Source: a virus
Virus record (IMG/VR): IMGVR_UViG_3300027782_005743
Coordinates: 1 to 64,000 of that record
Direction: 5' to 3' (one strand)
DNA length: 64,000 nucleotides
In this document: one piece after another, positions 32,462 through 41,309 of the stretch
Numbering within the stretch: position 1 is the first letter of the stretch
Layout of the letters: each line of letters starts with the position of its first letter
Position numbers and translations under genes: made by a program
Notes under the pieces: generated by a model
The model's input: only the letters and a program-made list of their open reading frames with translations
What the model was told of the DNA's origin: nothing
The model's database searches: none

Positions 32462-32941
32462 ATGATTCAACACATTGACGTCTTAATCAAGGACATAAAT
32501 ACAAAACCCAACTGGAGTGCAAAAGAACTTGCACCAAAATTACAGTCGCTATCTCATCAATTGGAGAATCAATTACAGACAGAAGGTAAGGTTGTAAATT
32601 TTACTGGCGCTAGTAAAAAATCAAAAGTCAAAGTAATCCGAAAATACGATCTTCTCTATTTAGCAATAGTTGGAGTTCCGCATTATTTCCTAATCCATAA
32701 GATAGACAGAGACACGGTCTTTGGAATTATTTTTACCTCAACCAATAAACCCGAACACTGCATTCATGAAGTTATGGAGGACCGAATTCTTGAAGGATCC
32801 TTTGCTACTTGCACCTATTTTACAGTTTCATTAGCTGAAGCAATGGACTCTTTTATCCGAGTTTACGAAAGCAAAAAGGAAGCTGACGATATTTTTGTAA
32901 AGGTAAAAGCTCATTATAAAACAGTCTTTAATTTTAAATAA
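32462..32941 (+). CDS. Hypothetical protein, PemK-like pattern weak
   Basis: 159 residues. The N-terminal half is helical. KVKVIRKYDLLYLAIVGVPHYFLIHKI and TVFGIIFTS give a beta-rich core that slightly recalls PemK/MazF-type barrels, and ATCTYFTVSLAEAMDSFIRVYE follows. The similarity is too weak to assign a function. Confidence 0.45.
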   Translation: MIQHIDVLIKDINTKPNWSAKELAPKLQSLSHQLENQLQTEGKVVNFTGASKKSKVKVIRKYDLLYLAIVGVPHYFLIHKIDRDTVFGIIFTSTNKPEHCIHEVMEDRILEGSFATCTYFTVSLAEAMDSFIRVYESKKEADDIFVKVKAHYKTVFNFK

Positions 32942-32965
32942 TTAGTTCAGTATTATGTACCTTTG

Positions 32966-32976
32966 GGTATATTAAT
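32966..32976 (+). promoter_or_regulatory. GGTATATTAAT promoter-like element
   Basis: TATATT hexamer 14 nt before the ATG at 32991. Confidence 0.45.
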
Positions 32977-32990
32977 ATAAAGAATTAATT

Positions 32991-33533
32991 ATGAAAGCTC
33001 AAGATAATCCAAAAATTGATTGGATCATCTCTCAACACAGAGATACTAATCACATGTACGATACGTACTTACCTTACGAATTCCATTTAAGAATGGCTGT
33101 AGAGGTTGCAACAAAATTCCAACACTTAATTACATATAAGCAAGATTTACCTAGTGTAATTCTTGGAGCATGGGGACATGATTTAATTGAAGATACTCGC
33201 GTTTCATATAACGATGTTAAACAAGAACTTGGAGAAATGGCAGCTGACATTATTTATGCATGCTCAAATGAAAAGGGTAAAAACCGAGAAGACCGAGCAA
33301 ATCATAATTACTATAGAGTAATCCGATCAACTCCATATGCAGTATTTGTAAAGTTATGCGATCGTATTGCCAATGTGCAATATTCAAAAATGTCAGGCAG
33401 TCGTATGTTTGAAATGTACAATAAGGAAAATAAAGACTTTATGAATCAATTAGGCTGGACCTCTGAAGACATTCTTCATGAATACTCTGATATGTATTGG
33501 TATTTAAGTCAGTTATTCAAAGCTGAAAATTAA
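32991..33533 (+). CDS. Small HD hydrolase, SpoT/MESH1-like
   Basis: 180 residues. H32, H63-D64 in WGHDLIEDT with E67-D68, and D124 plus N128 in VKLCDRIANV reproduce the order and spacing of the (p)ppGpp hydrolase active site (MESH1: H35, H61-D62, E65-D66, D122, N126). No synthetase domain is present. It may remove host alarmone during infection. Other nucleotide pyrophosphates are possible substrates. It has its own promoter-like element. Confidence 0.78.
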   Translation: MKAQDNPKIDWIISQHRDTNHMYDTYLPYEFHLRMAVEVATKFQHLITYKQDLPSVILGAWGHDLIEDTRVSYNDVKQELGEMAADIIYACSNEKGKNREDRANHNYYRVIRSTPYAVFVKLCDRIANVQYSKMSGSRMFEMYNKENKDFMNQLGWTSEDILHEYSDMYWYLSQLFKAEN

Positions 33534-33618
33534 AAAAATTAAAAAATTATAAAACCGGTTTATTAAAATCAAGTAGAACAGTAATCAATTTGAATTTTTA
33601 ATAAAACGATATAACATA

Positions 33619-34764
33619 ATGGAAAACAACGACTCAGTTTGCTATGTAGCAAGAATTAACGAAATTAGGCCCATTGATGGTGCAGACAACATTGAATTAG
33701 CAATTGTTGGAGGATGGAATTGTATTACTAAAAAAGGAGAGTATAATGCTGGCGATTTAATTGTAGTTGCTACAACTGATGCAGTCATTCCACAAGAATT
33801 ATCAGACGTAATGAACGTGACCAATTACCTACGCAAAGGTCAACGAGTACGTACTGTAAAATTACGTGGAGTTTACTCTGAATGTTTAATTATTCCTTTT
33901 GCTTATTGTAAAGATGGTGCTAAATTAGCCAATACCAAATGGAACGAAGGAGAAGATATGATGTTGTTCTTGGGTATTTTTAAGTACGAACCTCCAATTA
34001 AACAGATAAGACTATCTTCTGGTAAAAAGATTCGCTATCAAGATAACCCTAATTTCCATGTTTACTACAAGTTTCCTAACTTGAAGAATGTAGCTGGGAT
34101 GTTTACTGAAGAGGATATGGTAGAAATTACTCGTAAAATCCACGGAACAAATGCTCGTTATGGTATTGTAAAGAAAACTAAATTAGCAGTTTGGGACAAA
34201 GTTAAAAAATTCTTTGGATTGGCTGATAAATGGATTGATTATGAATTTGTAGTTGGGTCTCATAATGTTGAAAAGGGTTCTGACTCTCAAGGTTTTTACG
34301 ATACAAATGTTTGGTACCAAATTTCGGACAAATATGAAATCAAAAAGAAGTTATGGGAATATGTTAAGAGCGTTGCAATGGAACCTGAAATTGGAGCTGG
34401 TATTACAATCTATGGAGAAATTTATGGAGTCGGAATTCAAAAAAATTATGAATATGGGCTAAAGGAAATTGAATTTGTTGGCTTTGATGTCAAAGAGAAT
34501 GGCGAATACTTAAGTCCAATCAATTCTAAACTTTTAATAAAGCATATTTTAGACTTACCATACGTTGAGATCCTATATTCAGGTAATTGGTCTCAGGCAG
34601 TTCAAGATAAATTTGTATTTAATAATTTTATTGCAGGCACTAAAGTACCAGAAGAAGGAATTGTAATTAAGTACCATACTGGAGAAAGAAGTAAAGTTGC
34701 AAAAGTAATCAACCCTGACTATTTGATCTATGGCGAGAAACACGATATTGGAGACTCACACTAA
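33619..34764 (+). CDS. RNA ligase (DRB0094/Rnl5-like)
   Basis: 381 residues. The N-terminal 120 residues look like the OB-type domain of this family. EITRKIHGTNARYG holds nucleotidylation motif I, K173-x-H/D-G. YEFVVGSHN, IYGEIYGVGIQ and FVGFDVKENG are later motifs, EEGIVIKY is motif IV and KVAKVINPDYL motif V. The enzyme seals RNA nicks or breaks using ATP. Near a P-loop kinase, a cREC protein and tRNA-Leu, it probably repairs tRNA cut by host defences. Confidence 0.88.
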   Translation: MENNDSVCYVARINEIRPIDGADNIELAIVGGWNCITKKGEYNAGDLIVVATTDAVIPQELSDVMNVTNYLRKGQRVRTVKLRGVYSECLIIPFAYCKDGAKLANTKWNEGEDMMLFLGIFKYEPPIKQIRLSSGKKIRYQDNPNFHVYYKFPNLKNVAGMFTEEDMVEITRKIHGTNARYGIVKKTKLAVWDKVKKFFGLADKWIDYEFVVGSHNVEKGSDSQGFYDTNVWYQISDKYEIKKKLWEYVKSVAMEPEIGAGITIYGEIYGVGIQKNYEYGLKEIEFVGFDVKENGEYLSPINSKLLIKHILDLPYVEILYSGNWSQAVQDKFVFNNFIAGTKVPEEGIVIKYHTGERSKVAKVINPDYLIYGEKHDIGDSH

Positions 34765-34770
34765 CCTCTA

Positions 34771-35121
34771 ATGATAAATCTCAAGACACTAATAATAGGA
34801 ATGTTATTTGGGCTTATAGCTCAAGTGCTAACCTTCTTTCAGCTACAAGGACAAATGCGATATGAGTGGTTTAAAAACCACTATTGGGCAATAGTGTTAA
34901 TGGGTATTCCAATATCAATGACGTTTATGTATTCGGTAAAGAATATGATAATAGCATTTGACGGTCAAATGTGGCCATCTCGATTAATTGGTTTTAGCAT
35001 AGGAGCAATCTCATTTACCTACCTAAGCTATGTTATATTTAATGAGCCTATTACCGCAAAGACATTAGTGTGCTTGGCATTAGCCGTTGCAATATTATTA
35101 ATACAATTATTTTGGAAATAA
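34771..35121 (+). CDS. Small multi-pass membrane protein (DMT/EamA-like half)
   Basis: 116 residues with four hydrophobic helices (about 5-23, 38-58, 70-88, 95-114). FGLIAQVLTFFQLQGQ and SYVIFNEPITAKTLVCLALAVAILL resemble single-domain drug/metabolite transporter units. Two-base gap to the cREC gene. Substrate unknown. Confidence 0.55.
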   Translation: MINLKTLIIGMLFGLIAQVLTFFQLQGQMRYEWFKNHYWAIVLMGIPISMTFMYSVKNMIIAFDGQMWPSRLIGFSIGAISFTYLSYVIFNEPITAKTLVCLALAVAILLIQLFWK

Positions 35122-35122
35122 A

Positions 35123-35590
35123 ATGGAAGAAAATAAATTAGTTAGAATTTACCTAGACGATGTTAGAACACCAATTGAAAAGGATTGGATAGTTGTTAGA
35201 AATTATCAGGAGTTCAAGGATAGAGTCAATGAAATTGGAATAACGAATATTCATATTATCTCGTTAGATCACGACTTGGGTGACTCAGCAATGTCGGAGT
35301 ATTTTACAAATGTAAGTCCAAATTATAAATTAGACTATAATAATATTACAGAAAAAACTGGAATGGACTGTACCAAATGGTTAGTTAATAAGTTCTATGA
35401 CGAAAATCCAAAACGGCTTGATATGAGTCGTCAAGATAAACGCAATGTGCCTATTAAGTTTCCAGAAGTTTACGTACACTCAGCAAATCCAATTGGGTCA
35501 GCTAATATGATGGGGTATTTTAATAATTTCTTTATGAATGAAGGCGAGCCTCAAAATTGTGTACGCGTTCAGATACCTCATACAGTTTAA
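35123..35590 (+). CDS. cREC-type receiver-like protein
   Basis: 155 residues. RIYLDDVRTP (about 8-17), IISLDHDLGD (about 44-53) and VYVHSANPIGSANMMGYF match the cyclic-phosphate-processing receiver family. These differ from two-component receivers and are linked in comparative genomics to RNA end processing. It lies one gene after the RNA ligase and just before tRNA-Leu. Likely role: handling 2',3'-cyclic phosphate ends before ligation. Confidence 0.75.
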   Translation: MEENKLVRIYLDDVRTPIEKDWIVVRNYQEFKDRVNEIGITNIHIISLDHDLGDSAMSEYFTNVSPNYKLDYNNITEKTGMDCTKWLVNKFYDENPKRLDMSRQDKRNVPIKFPEVYVHSANPIGSANMMGYFNNFFMNEGEPQNCVRVQIPHTV

Positions 35591-35593
35591 GTT

Positions 35594-35604
35594 GGTATAA
35601 TAAT
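35594..35604 (+). promoter_or_regulatory. GGTATAATAAT promoter-like element for tRNA-Leu
   Basis: TATAAT hexamer ten bases before the tRNA 5' end. Confidence 0.5.
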
Positions 35605-35613
35605 TATAAGATT

Positions 35614-35691
35614 GCCCTCTTGGCGGAATTGGTAGACGCGCTAGACTTAGGATCTAGTCTTCGGGTAAGAGTTCGAGTCTCTTAGAGGGTA
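35614..35691 (+). tRNA. tRNA-Leu (TAG)
   Basis: Acceptor GCCCTCT/AGAGGGT, D-arm with AATTGGTAGAC, anticodon stem CTAGA/TCTAG with loop CTTAGGA (TAG at 35648-35650), a short variable arm (CTTCGGG) and T-loop TTCGAGT. No CCA encoded. Confidence 0.95.
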
Positions 35692-35697
35692 CAAATT

Positions 35698-35708
35698 GGT
35701 ATAATATA
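35698..35708 (+). promoter_or_regulatory. GGTATAATATA promoter-like element
   Basis: TATAAT hexamer six bases after the tRNA-Leu and a few bases before the ATG at 35712. Confidence 0.4.
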
Positions 35709-35711
35709 ATT

Positions 35712-36419
35712 ATGAAATTAGTAGAATATAACGAAGATAACCTCATCACCTATACCCTATATGAAGTTGCTCCAAAAATCTATGTAGTAGAAGCAGCCGA
35801 TGATTATGCTAGAGCAATGCTATTTGTTAGAGCTCAAGAATATTACGAATCATCTTATCCTGAATTTAGAAAAAAGAACTTTTGTATTTTTGAATATATG
35901 AATAAGTACCGTAAAGAAAGAGGCACTAAATATTTTGGATATACTAAAGATTGGAGTGGCTATAATATTCCAAGTGATTCTCTTGAATCATGCCTTAATG
36001 GACTAGATGCTAGTAAAGTTTTAACTACTCCATATGATATTCTTATGCATGCAATATATGCAACAATTCGTAAGCACCAACCTCGTGGAAAGTTTTATAT
36101 ATTGGGAGTAGATGATATTAAGTCGCAAGTAATGGATCATGAACTTTCACATGCACTATTCTATACAAATAAAGAATACAAGGCTGAAATGATGGAGTTA
36201 ATTTTATTGTTAAAATCAAATGTATATAATCAATTAGAAGCATACTTATCTCAAATGGGTTATGTTAGGCAAGTTATGGTTGACGAAATCCATGCATATC
36301 TTTCAACTGGCTTGATTAAGCCAATGGACCGAGCTAGAGGTTCAATTGCCGCATCAAAGAAATTTAAAAAAGTTTTTAAAGAATACAGGAAAAAATTTAA
36401 TTTAAAACTTGATGTATAA
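35712..36419 (+). CDS. HExxH metalloprotein, conserved phage type
   Basis: 235 residues. VMDHELSHALFYTNKEYKAEM (about 145-165) carries H-E-L-S-H, and MVDEIHAYLSTGL (about 195-207) a second Glu/His pair that probably completes a zinc site. The N-terminal half is mixed. The protein resembles an uncharacterised family in large phages. Function unknown; protease activity is possible. Confidence 0.62.
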   Translation: MKLVEYNEDNLITYTLYEVAPKIYVVEAADDYARAMLFVRAQEYYESSYPEFRKKNFCIFEYMNKYRKERGTKYFGYTKDWSGYNIPSDSLESCLNGLDASKVLTTPYDILMHAIYATIRKHQPRGKFYILGVDDIKSQVMDHELSHALFYTNKEYKAEMMELILLLKSNVYNQLEAYLSQMGYVRQVMVDEIHAYLSTGLIKPMDRARGSIAASKKFKKVFKEYRKKFNLKLDV

Positions 36420-36615
36420 ATTTGAATTAGTTGATTCCGAAATTAAAAAATTCGAGAAGTGGAAAAAGAAACAAAAAAAGAAGAACCAATTCATGCCAAC
36501 TGCTGGTGAAAGATGGACTTTTATGTTTACTCCAACTGGAATTGGTACAGTAGTTGAAGTAAAAGACCAAACTACTGGAGACGTACTTGACTTAACTGAT
36601 TGGGACTTATGGTAA
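36412..36615 (+). CDS. Small hypothetical protein
   Basis: 67 residues from the ATG at 36412, which overlaps the previous stop; the TTG one codon earlier is less likely. A Lys-rich start (KKFEKWKKKQKKKNQ) is followed by a beta-strand domain (RWTFMFTPTGIGTVVEVKDQTTGDVLDL). The basic part could bind nucleic acid. Confidence 0.55.
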   Translation: MYKFELVDSEIKKFEKWKKKQKKKNQFMPTAGERWTFMFTPTGIGTVVEVKDQTTGDVLDLTDWDLW

Positions 36616-36926
36616 ATTATGAAACTTGTAACTGTGGTAAAAAAGCAACCTGGCTATATGCGCCTTCAACGGATTCTACAGAGAATCCTTTTCACTGTGA
36701 TGATTGCGTTCCTCGCGGTTGTTCTTGTAATAGCTACCATACTGACCCAAACGCTTATCATCCTCCTCTCGAAAATCCTGAATTACCGGAAGGCATTGAA
36801 AACAAAGATTGGCACTGGAAGAATAAAGAAAAAACTGAATGGTGCCGATTAGATGATGAGGGCCGAGAATATCCATGTTGTGAATTTTGGTATGACGAAA
36901 ATGGCTATGAAATTGAAGAAAAATAA
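36609..36926 (+). CDS. Cys-rich small protein, probable zinc binding
   Basis: 105 residues from the ATG at 36609. CNCGKKATWLY, FHCDDCVPRGCSC and EYPCCEFWYDENG provide at least seven Cys in pairs. Small Cys-rich proteins of this shape are frequent in large phages. It overlaps the previous gene by seven bases. Confidence 0.6.
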   Translation: MVNYETCNCGKKATWLYAPSTDSTENPFHCDDCVPRGCSCNSYHTDPNAYHPPLENPELPEGIENKDWHWKNKEKTEWCRLDDEGREYPCCEFWYDENGYEIEEK

Positions 36927-36936
36927 ATTATAGATT

Positions 36937-37623
36937 ATGAGAACTTTAGTAATATCAGATATACACATTGGATCTAAAGGTTGCAATACTGAAGCAATTA
37001 CAATGTTATTAAAAACAGAAACATTTGATCGACTGATTTTAGTTGGCGATATTATTGATGGATGGCTCTTTACTAAATATAAAAAGTTTTCTCAAGACCA
37101 TACTAACTTAATAAGAAAATTTCTAAAGATTTCAAAGAGAATGGAAGTTATTTGGATAGCTGGCAATCATGATGAGTTCCTAAGAAAATATTTGCCAGTT
37201 GATATTGGTAATATTATAGTAGTTGATGAATGGACTGAAGATGGAATATGGTTTTGTCATGGAGACAAATACGATGGAATTGTTAAGATGCGCTGGTTGG
37301 GAATGTTAGGTTCAATTGGCTATGACTTGGCAATTGAACTAGACCGATTTATAAAAAGATTTGGTAAAAAAACAAGTTTGTCAAAATACTTAAAGGATAA
37401 TGTAAAGGCCGCTGTTTCATTTATGGTTGATTTTGAAAATGAAATGGTTCGTCAAGCAAAAAAGAGAAACTGTCATACTGTTGTATGCGGCCACATTCAT
37501 ACTCCAGCAGACAAAGAAATAGACGGAGTTCGCTACTTAAATACTGGCGACTGGATTGAAAATACTTCATATGTTATATATGAGTCAACTAAAAACACTA
37601 ACTGGCTAACCTTATTTAGATAA
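36937..37623 (+). CDS. LpxH-like metallophosphoesterase
   Basis: 228 residues. SDIHIGSKGC (about 7-16), LVGDIIDGWLF (about 35), IWIAGNHDEFLRKY (about 71-84), WFCHGDKYDG (about 103) and VVCGHIHTPA (about 181) follow the order of UDP-2,3-diacylglucosamine diphosphatase-like enzymes. The one-base overlap with a glycosyltransferase suggests a cell-envelope or glycan role rather than nucleotide cleavage. Confidence 0.8.
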   Translation: MRTLVISDIHIGSKGCNTEAITMLLKTETFDRLILVGDIIDGWLFTKYKKFSQDHTNLIRKFLKISKRMEVIWIAGNHDEFLRKYLPVDIGNIIVVDEWTEDGIWFCHGDKYDGIVKMRWLGMLGSIGYDLAIELDRFIKRFGKKTSLSKYLKDNVKAAVSFMVDFENEMVRQAKKRNCHTVVCGHIHTPADKEIDGVRYLNTGDWIENTSYVIYESTKNTNWLTLFR

Positions 37624-38339
37624 TGATTAATGATTTAACTATTATAATTCCATGCTATAATGAAGAGGCATATATTGGTAGAACTCTTAGAGCTATATTA
37701 AGACAGAAAGAATGTGCTGGTGTTAAAATAATTATAGCAGATGCTGGATCAACCGATCAAACCGTTAATATAATTAATTCAATAGCTCTAAAATTTAATC
37801 TAAATGTTGAAATAATTAAAGGAGGGTTGCCTGCAATTGGCCGAAACGCTGGTGCTCAAATATCAACTACTTCATTATTGCTATTTCTAGATGCTGATAT
37901 TACATTTACACATAAAAGAGTTATTATTGAATCGGTTAATACGCTCATTGCTGGTAATTATGCAGTACTTGGAACAAACCCTAAATATAAAGGAGAATTT
38001 GATTTACGAGCAAATTTTATATTTTGGATAAATGGATTAACTACTTGGTATCTTTCTAAAACTAAACCATTTGCAATTGGCGGATTTATGTTGATACGTA
38101 GATTTATTTTTAATAACCTTGGCGGATTTGACGAGCTTGCACATCAAAGTGAAGACTGGTTATTAAGCAGAAAAATAAAGCCTACTAAATTTAAACTTAT
38201 ACCTAACCTGATTACACAGGACAATCGCCGATTTAAAAAATATGGATACCTTAATATGATTTGGCTAGTTATTAAAAATTGGCTGAATCGTAATAATGAA
38301 TTGCATTTTTATAAAGACCAAAAATATTGGCATAACTAA
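37623..38339 (+). CDS. Glycosyltransferase family 2
   Basis: 238 residues. LTIIIPCYNEEAYIGRTL (about 5-22), IIIADAGSTDQTV (about 37-49) and LLFLDADITF (about 86-95, DxD) are classic GT-A motifs; LGGFDELAHQSEDWLLSRKI (about 163-182) holds the ED catalytic region. Near the end a hydrophobic stretch may touch the membrane. It pairs with the LpxH-like gene. Confidence 0.88.
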   Translation: MINDLTIIIPCYNEEAYIGRTLRAILRQKECAGVKIIIADAGSTDQTVNIINSIALKFNLNVEIIKGGLPAIGRNAGAQISTTSLLLFLDADITFTHKRVIIESVNTLIAGNYAVLGTNPKYKGEFDLRANFIFWINGLTTWYLSKTKPFAIGGFMLIRRFIFNNLGGFDELAHQSEDWLLSRKIKPTKFKLIPNLITQDNRRFKKYGYLNMIWLVIKNWLNRNNELHFYKDQKYWHN

Positions 38340-38341
38340 CT

Positions 38342-40078
38342 ATGACTAAACTCCAAGAGGAATTTGAACAATTTGTAAAAGGAAAACACCCAGGACTGGA
38401 GTTTCGGCCTCAACAAAAAGAGGCAATACTTGATATAATCTCTGCATATAACAATGATCCTAATGGTATCTACTTATTAGATGCCCCAACTGGTTCAGGT
38501 AAATCAGTAATTGCAATGGTGTTTGCAGACTTTCTTGCATTTAAAGGCAACCGTGGTTATATTCTTGCATCTGATCTTTCGCTACATGAACAATACGTAA
38601 AGGACTTTCGTAAACTACAGTTATGGAATTGGGGTAATATCAAGGGTGTTGATAATTATAAGTGCGTAGTTAATGACGAAAAATTTTCAATAGGCGAATG
38701 TAAAAGTAAAGGAACTTCATATGAAGCTGCTGAATCATTACCATGTTTTAAACAATGTGGGTATTTAACATCACGTAAAAAATCAATTAAATCTCCAATT
38801 GCACTACTTACTTATCCATATGCCTTAATTCAAAGAAATTATGTTGAGGATAAGCAGCAAGGCAAAGGTAAAGGCTCTCCATTTCCACAAAGAGATTTTG
38901 TAGTTTGCGATGAGGCTCATAAATTATTAGATATTGTACAGAGCCACTTTAGTCCAATAGTATCAAAGGAAATTGTAAAGAAGGCTGAAAAATTATTGGA
39001 GGGACTTGGCGATATTGGTCAAGCTGTACCAAAAATAAATCTTGAAAGACTTGAGAAAATAATAGACCGCATTTATGCAGATGATGATCAAGCAAATTTA
39101 CTTAAGCTATTAAGAGAAGTTACTAAAGTACTTGGCGAAGTTATGAAAGCAACTGGCCCTCTTAGAGAAAATGCCTCAGCTGACTTTATTGAAGGTAGCG
39201 TTCCACTTGAATGGCTTGCGGTTTTTAACCTAGCCGACTGGTGTAAAGACGTGCACTGTAAACTTGAAGACTATTGCGAAATTGTTGGAAAGGTTGGCGT
39301 TGAAAAGCTAATTAAAAACCCTGGAGAAAAAGCCTTGGTTTTTAACTGTATTGACGAGTACTACTTATTAAAAAAGCACTTCTATACTAAATTTGGGTTT
39401 AAGTTGTTAATGACGGCTACTATGGGTAACCCTAGTGACTTCATGAGAAATCACGGTATCAAGTCAGCCAAGTACTTTAAAATAGAGAGCCATTTTAATT
39501 GGGAAAAGTCGCCAATCATTTTTTATCCAGGTAAAAAAATGTCAACCCGATTTCTGGTTGATAATATGCAATGGGCGATTGATACGGTAACCCGAATTGT
39601 CCGAGAGCATTCTGAGGACTCTGGGATCATTCATTCCGGTTCATATGAATTGAATACTAAGATTTGGACAGGGCTTCCTAAAGACGTTAAGAAACGCATT
39701 TTACTCTATAAAGGTTCTGAAGAAAAGGACCAGGCTCTAAAGAAAATGAGCAAAAAGAAAGGGCTTGTATTAATGGGGCCTTCTATTTTAGAAGGTTTAA
39801 ATATGGTAGACGACCAGAGCAGATTTCAAATTTTTTTAAAGGTTCCGTATCCACATCTTGGCGATAAGTATGTTGCTGCTAAACTGGAATATTCGCAAGC
39901 TTGGTATAACTGGAAGACTGCAATTGGGGTATTGCAAGGAGTCGGTCGATCAATCCGTACGCCAGATGATTGGGCTATTACTTATTTACTAGATGGGTGC
40001 TTTGCTGATCTTATGAAGTCAGCTGGCGATCAATTTCCACCAGAATTTAAAGCCAGACTGAAAGTAGAGTATAAATAA
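38342..40078 (+). CDS. DinG/XPD-like Fe-S helicase (superfamily 2)
   Basis: 578 residues. LLDAPTGSGKS (Walker A, about 45-55), four Cys at 108, 120, 135 and 139 suited to an Fe-S cluster, and VVCDEAHKLLD (DEAH at 190-193). LLMTATMGNPSD and GVGRSIRTPDDWA (about 530) are helicase motifs III and VI. These enzymes unwind DNA 5' to 3'. Probably involved in replication or repair. Confidence 0.85.
   Translation: MTKLQEEFEQFVKGKHPGLEFRPQQKEAILDIISAYNNDPNGIYLLDAPTGSGKSVIAMVFADFLAFKGNRGYILASDLSLHEQYVKDFRKLQLWNWGNIKGVDNYKCVVNDEKFSIGECKSKGTSYEAAESLPCFKQCGYLTSRKKSIKSPIALLTYPYALIQRNYVEDKQQGKGKGSPFPQRDFVVCDEAHKLLDIVQSHFSPIVSKEIVKKAEKLLEGLGDIGQAVPKINLERLEKIIDRIYADDDQANLLKLLREVTKVLGEVMKATGPLRENASADFIEGSVPLEWLAVFNLADWCKDVHCKLEDYCEIVGKVGVEKLIKNPGEKALVFNCIDEYYLLKKHFYTKFGFKLLMTATMGNPSDFMRNHGIKSAKYFKIESHFNWEKSPIIFYPGKKMSTRFLVDNMQWAIDTVTRIVREHSEDSGIIHSGSYELNTKIWTGLPKDVKKRILLYKGSEEKDQALKKMSKKKGLVLMGPSILEGLNMVDDQSRFQIFLKVPYPHLGDKYVAAKLEYSQAWYNWKTAIGVLQGVGRSIRTPDDWAITYLLDGCFADLMKSAGDQFPPEFKARLKVEYK
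40070..40078 (+). promoter_or_regulatory. Late promoter box (TATAAATAA)
   Basis: Perfect box at the helicase stop codon, 22 nt before the ATG at 40101. It separates early-type from late-type genes. Confidence 0.55.
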
Positions 40079-40100
40079 CCCTAAATACTAGGTAACTTTA

Positions 40101-40496
40101 ATGTCTATACTTAACTGGGAATTATATCACCAAACTAAAGAAGTTAGTAAAATCTATACTACTTCAATATTTGAAGCAAAGAAACCTGAAACCTTTGAAC
40201 AATTTGCAAGTAATCGACTTGCTGGAGCAATTAAGATTGCTGAAACTACCAAAGCAAAAGGCGGAGACTCTCTATTAACATATCAACACTATAAAGTTAA
40301 GTTACCGTATTATAAAAAGGCGGCAGCTGGTAAATTTAATATCCAAGAAGCTAAAGCTGAACTAAAAAAATTACACACCTACCTTCATGCAATCATTGAT
40401 AAATTTGAGGCAAAGGGTCAAACTCCATTTCAACAAGTAATGGGAAAGATTGAAGTAGTTGGTGAATTAATAATTAAATACAATGAAACACATTAA
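40101..40496 (+). CDS. Late helical protein with tag-like start
   Basis: 131 residues, helical. MSILNWELYHQTKE resembles the start of the metallopeptidase at 46781 (MKKLLDWNDYHKYAD), a looser variant of the tag, with IFEAK later as possible cut site. Lys-rich middle. It overlaps the next tagged gene by 14 bases. Probably a prohead or internal component. Confidence 0.5.
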   Translation: MSILNWELYHQTKEVSKIYTTSIFEAKKPETFEQFASNRLAGAIKIAETTKAKGGDSLLTYQHYKVKLPYYKKAAAGKFNIQEAKAELKKLHTYLHAIIDKFEAKGQTPFQQVMGKIEVVGELIIKYNETH

Positions 40497-41298
40497 ATTA
40501 TTTAGCGGTTGGATAAATGAGGCATTAACCGCTGATCAAATAGCTAATCAAATTCAAGCCGCAATTTCTGGCAATGGAACAGAAGAATTTGATTTAAGTA
40601 CTGCAATTAAGTTAATTCCAGATGCAGAAACAATGGTTAAAGTAAATCAAGCTTTAAAATTGGGAATGCAAACTAAGAGTTGGGAATATGGTAGTATAGG
40701 TGATGCAGTTAATGGCGAACTTGGTATATTTGATCAAACTTATAAAGATCAAATATCTGCACATATTAAGAATATAAGCGCAAAAAAATACTCAGGATCA
40801 GTTAGTAATACTCAGTCAACCATTGCTGCTAATAAAGCAGTATTAGTTGGTGGACTAAATGATCGGCCCGGAGATAAACCAACTGCTGAACAAACCTCTA
40901 TATTAAGTAAATCAACCGGTCTTCCATTAATGAAAGGGTTTGATTATGATGAAAGTGATGATACCATATTGAGGTATTTAAAATCTAACCCAGGTATTCC
41001 AGTGTTTTTATTTAGTGCCGGCTGTAAAAAAGCAGAAGTTTTAAGTAACTCAGCTTATGTTAATAAAAACCAGTTATATATTATTGAACCATTTGCCTCA
41101 AGTAAAACTACAAAAGACATTATTAATAAGGCCGTTAATAATGGAGTTCCTGCAAAGAATGTGTATGTTGGGAAAAACTCATCAAGAGGGTACGGTGTGG
41201 TTAGCGGAACCTCTGATTCCAAAGCAAAACTTCATTGGGACGCACTTGTATCCGTTGGTAATATGGTATCTACTGAGTTAAATAAAAGTACTATTTAA
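40483..41298 (+). CDS. Tagged late protein
   Basis: 271 residues starting MKHIKLFSGWINEALTAD, cleavage expected after I-N-E. Residues about 15-70 are helical (ADQIANQIQAAISGNGTEEFDLSTA) and about 95-271 form an alpha/beta domain (VLVGGLNDRPGD, PVFLFSAGCKKAEVL, QLYIIEPFA). I do not recognise the fold. Inferred packaged protein. Confidence 0.6.
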   Translation: MKHIKLFSGWINEALTADQIANQIQAAISGNGTEEFDLSTAIKLIPDAETMVKVNQALKLGMQTKSWEYGSIGDAVNGELGIFDQTYKDQISAHIKNISAKKYSGSVSNTQSTIAANKAVLVGGLNDRPGDKPTAEQTSILSKSTGLPLMKGFDYDESDDTILRYLKSNPGIPVFLFSAGCKKAEVLSNSAYVNKNQLYIIEPFASSKTTKDIINKAVNNGVPAKNVYVGKNSSRGYGVVSGTSDSKAKLHWDALVSVGNMVSTELNKSTI

Positions 41299-41309
41299 AA
41301 AACCAAAAT

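Noticed and set aside
32462-32941. PemK/MazF-type toxin
   Set aside because: Only a vague strand pattern; no conserved catalytic residues and no antitoxin gene beside it.
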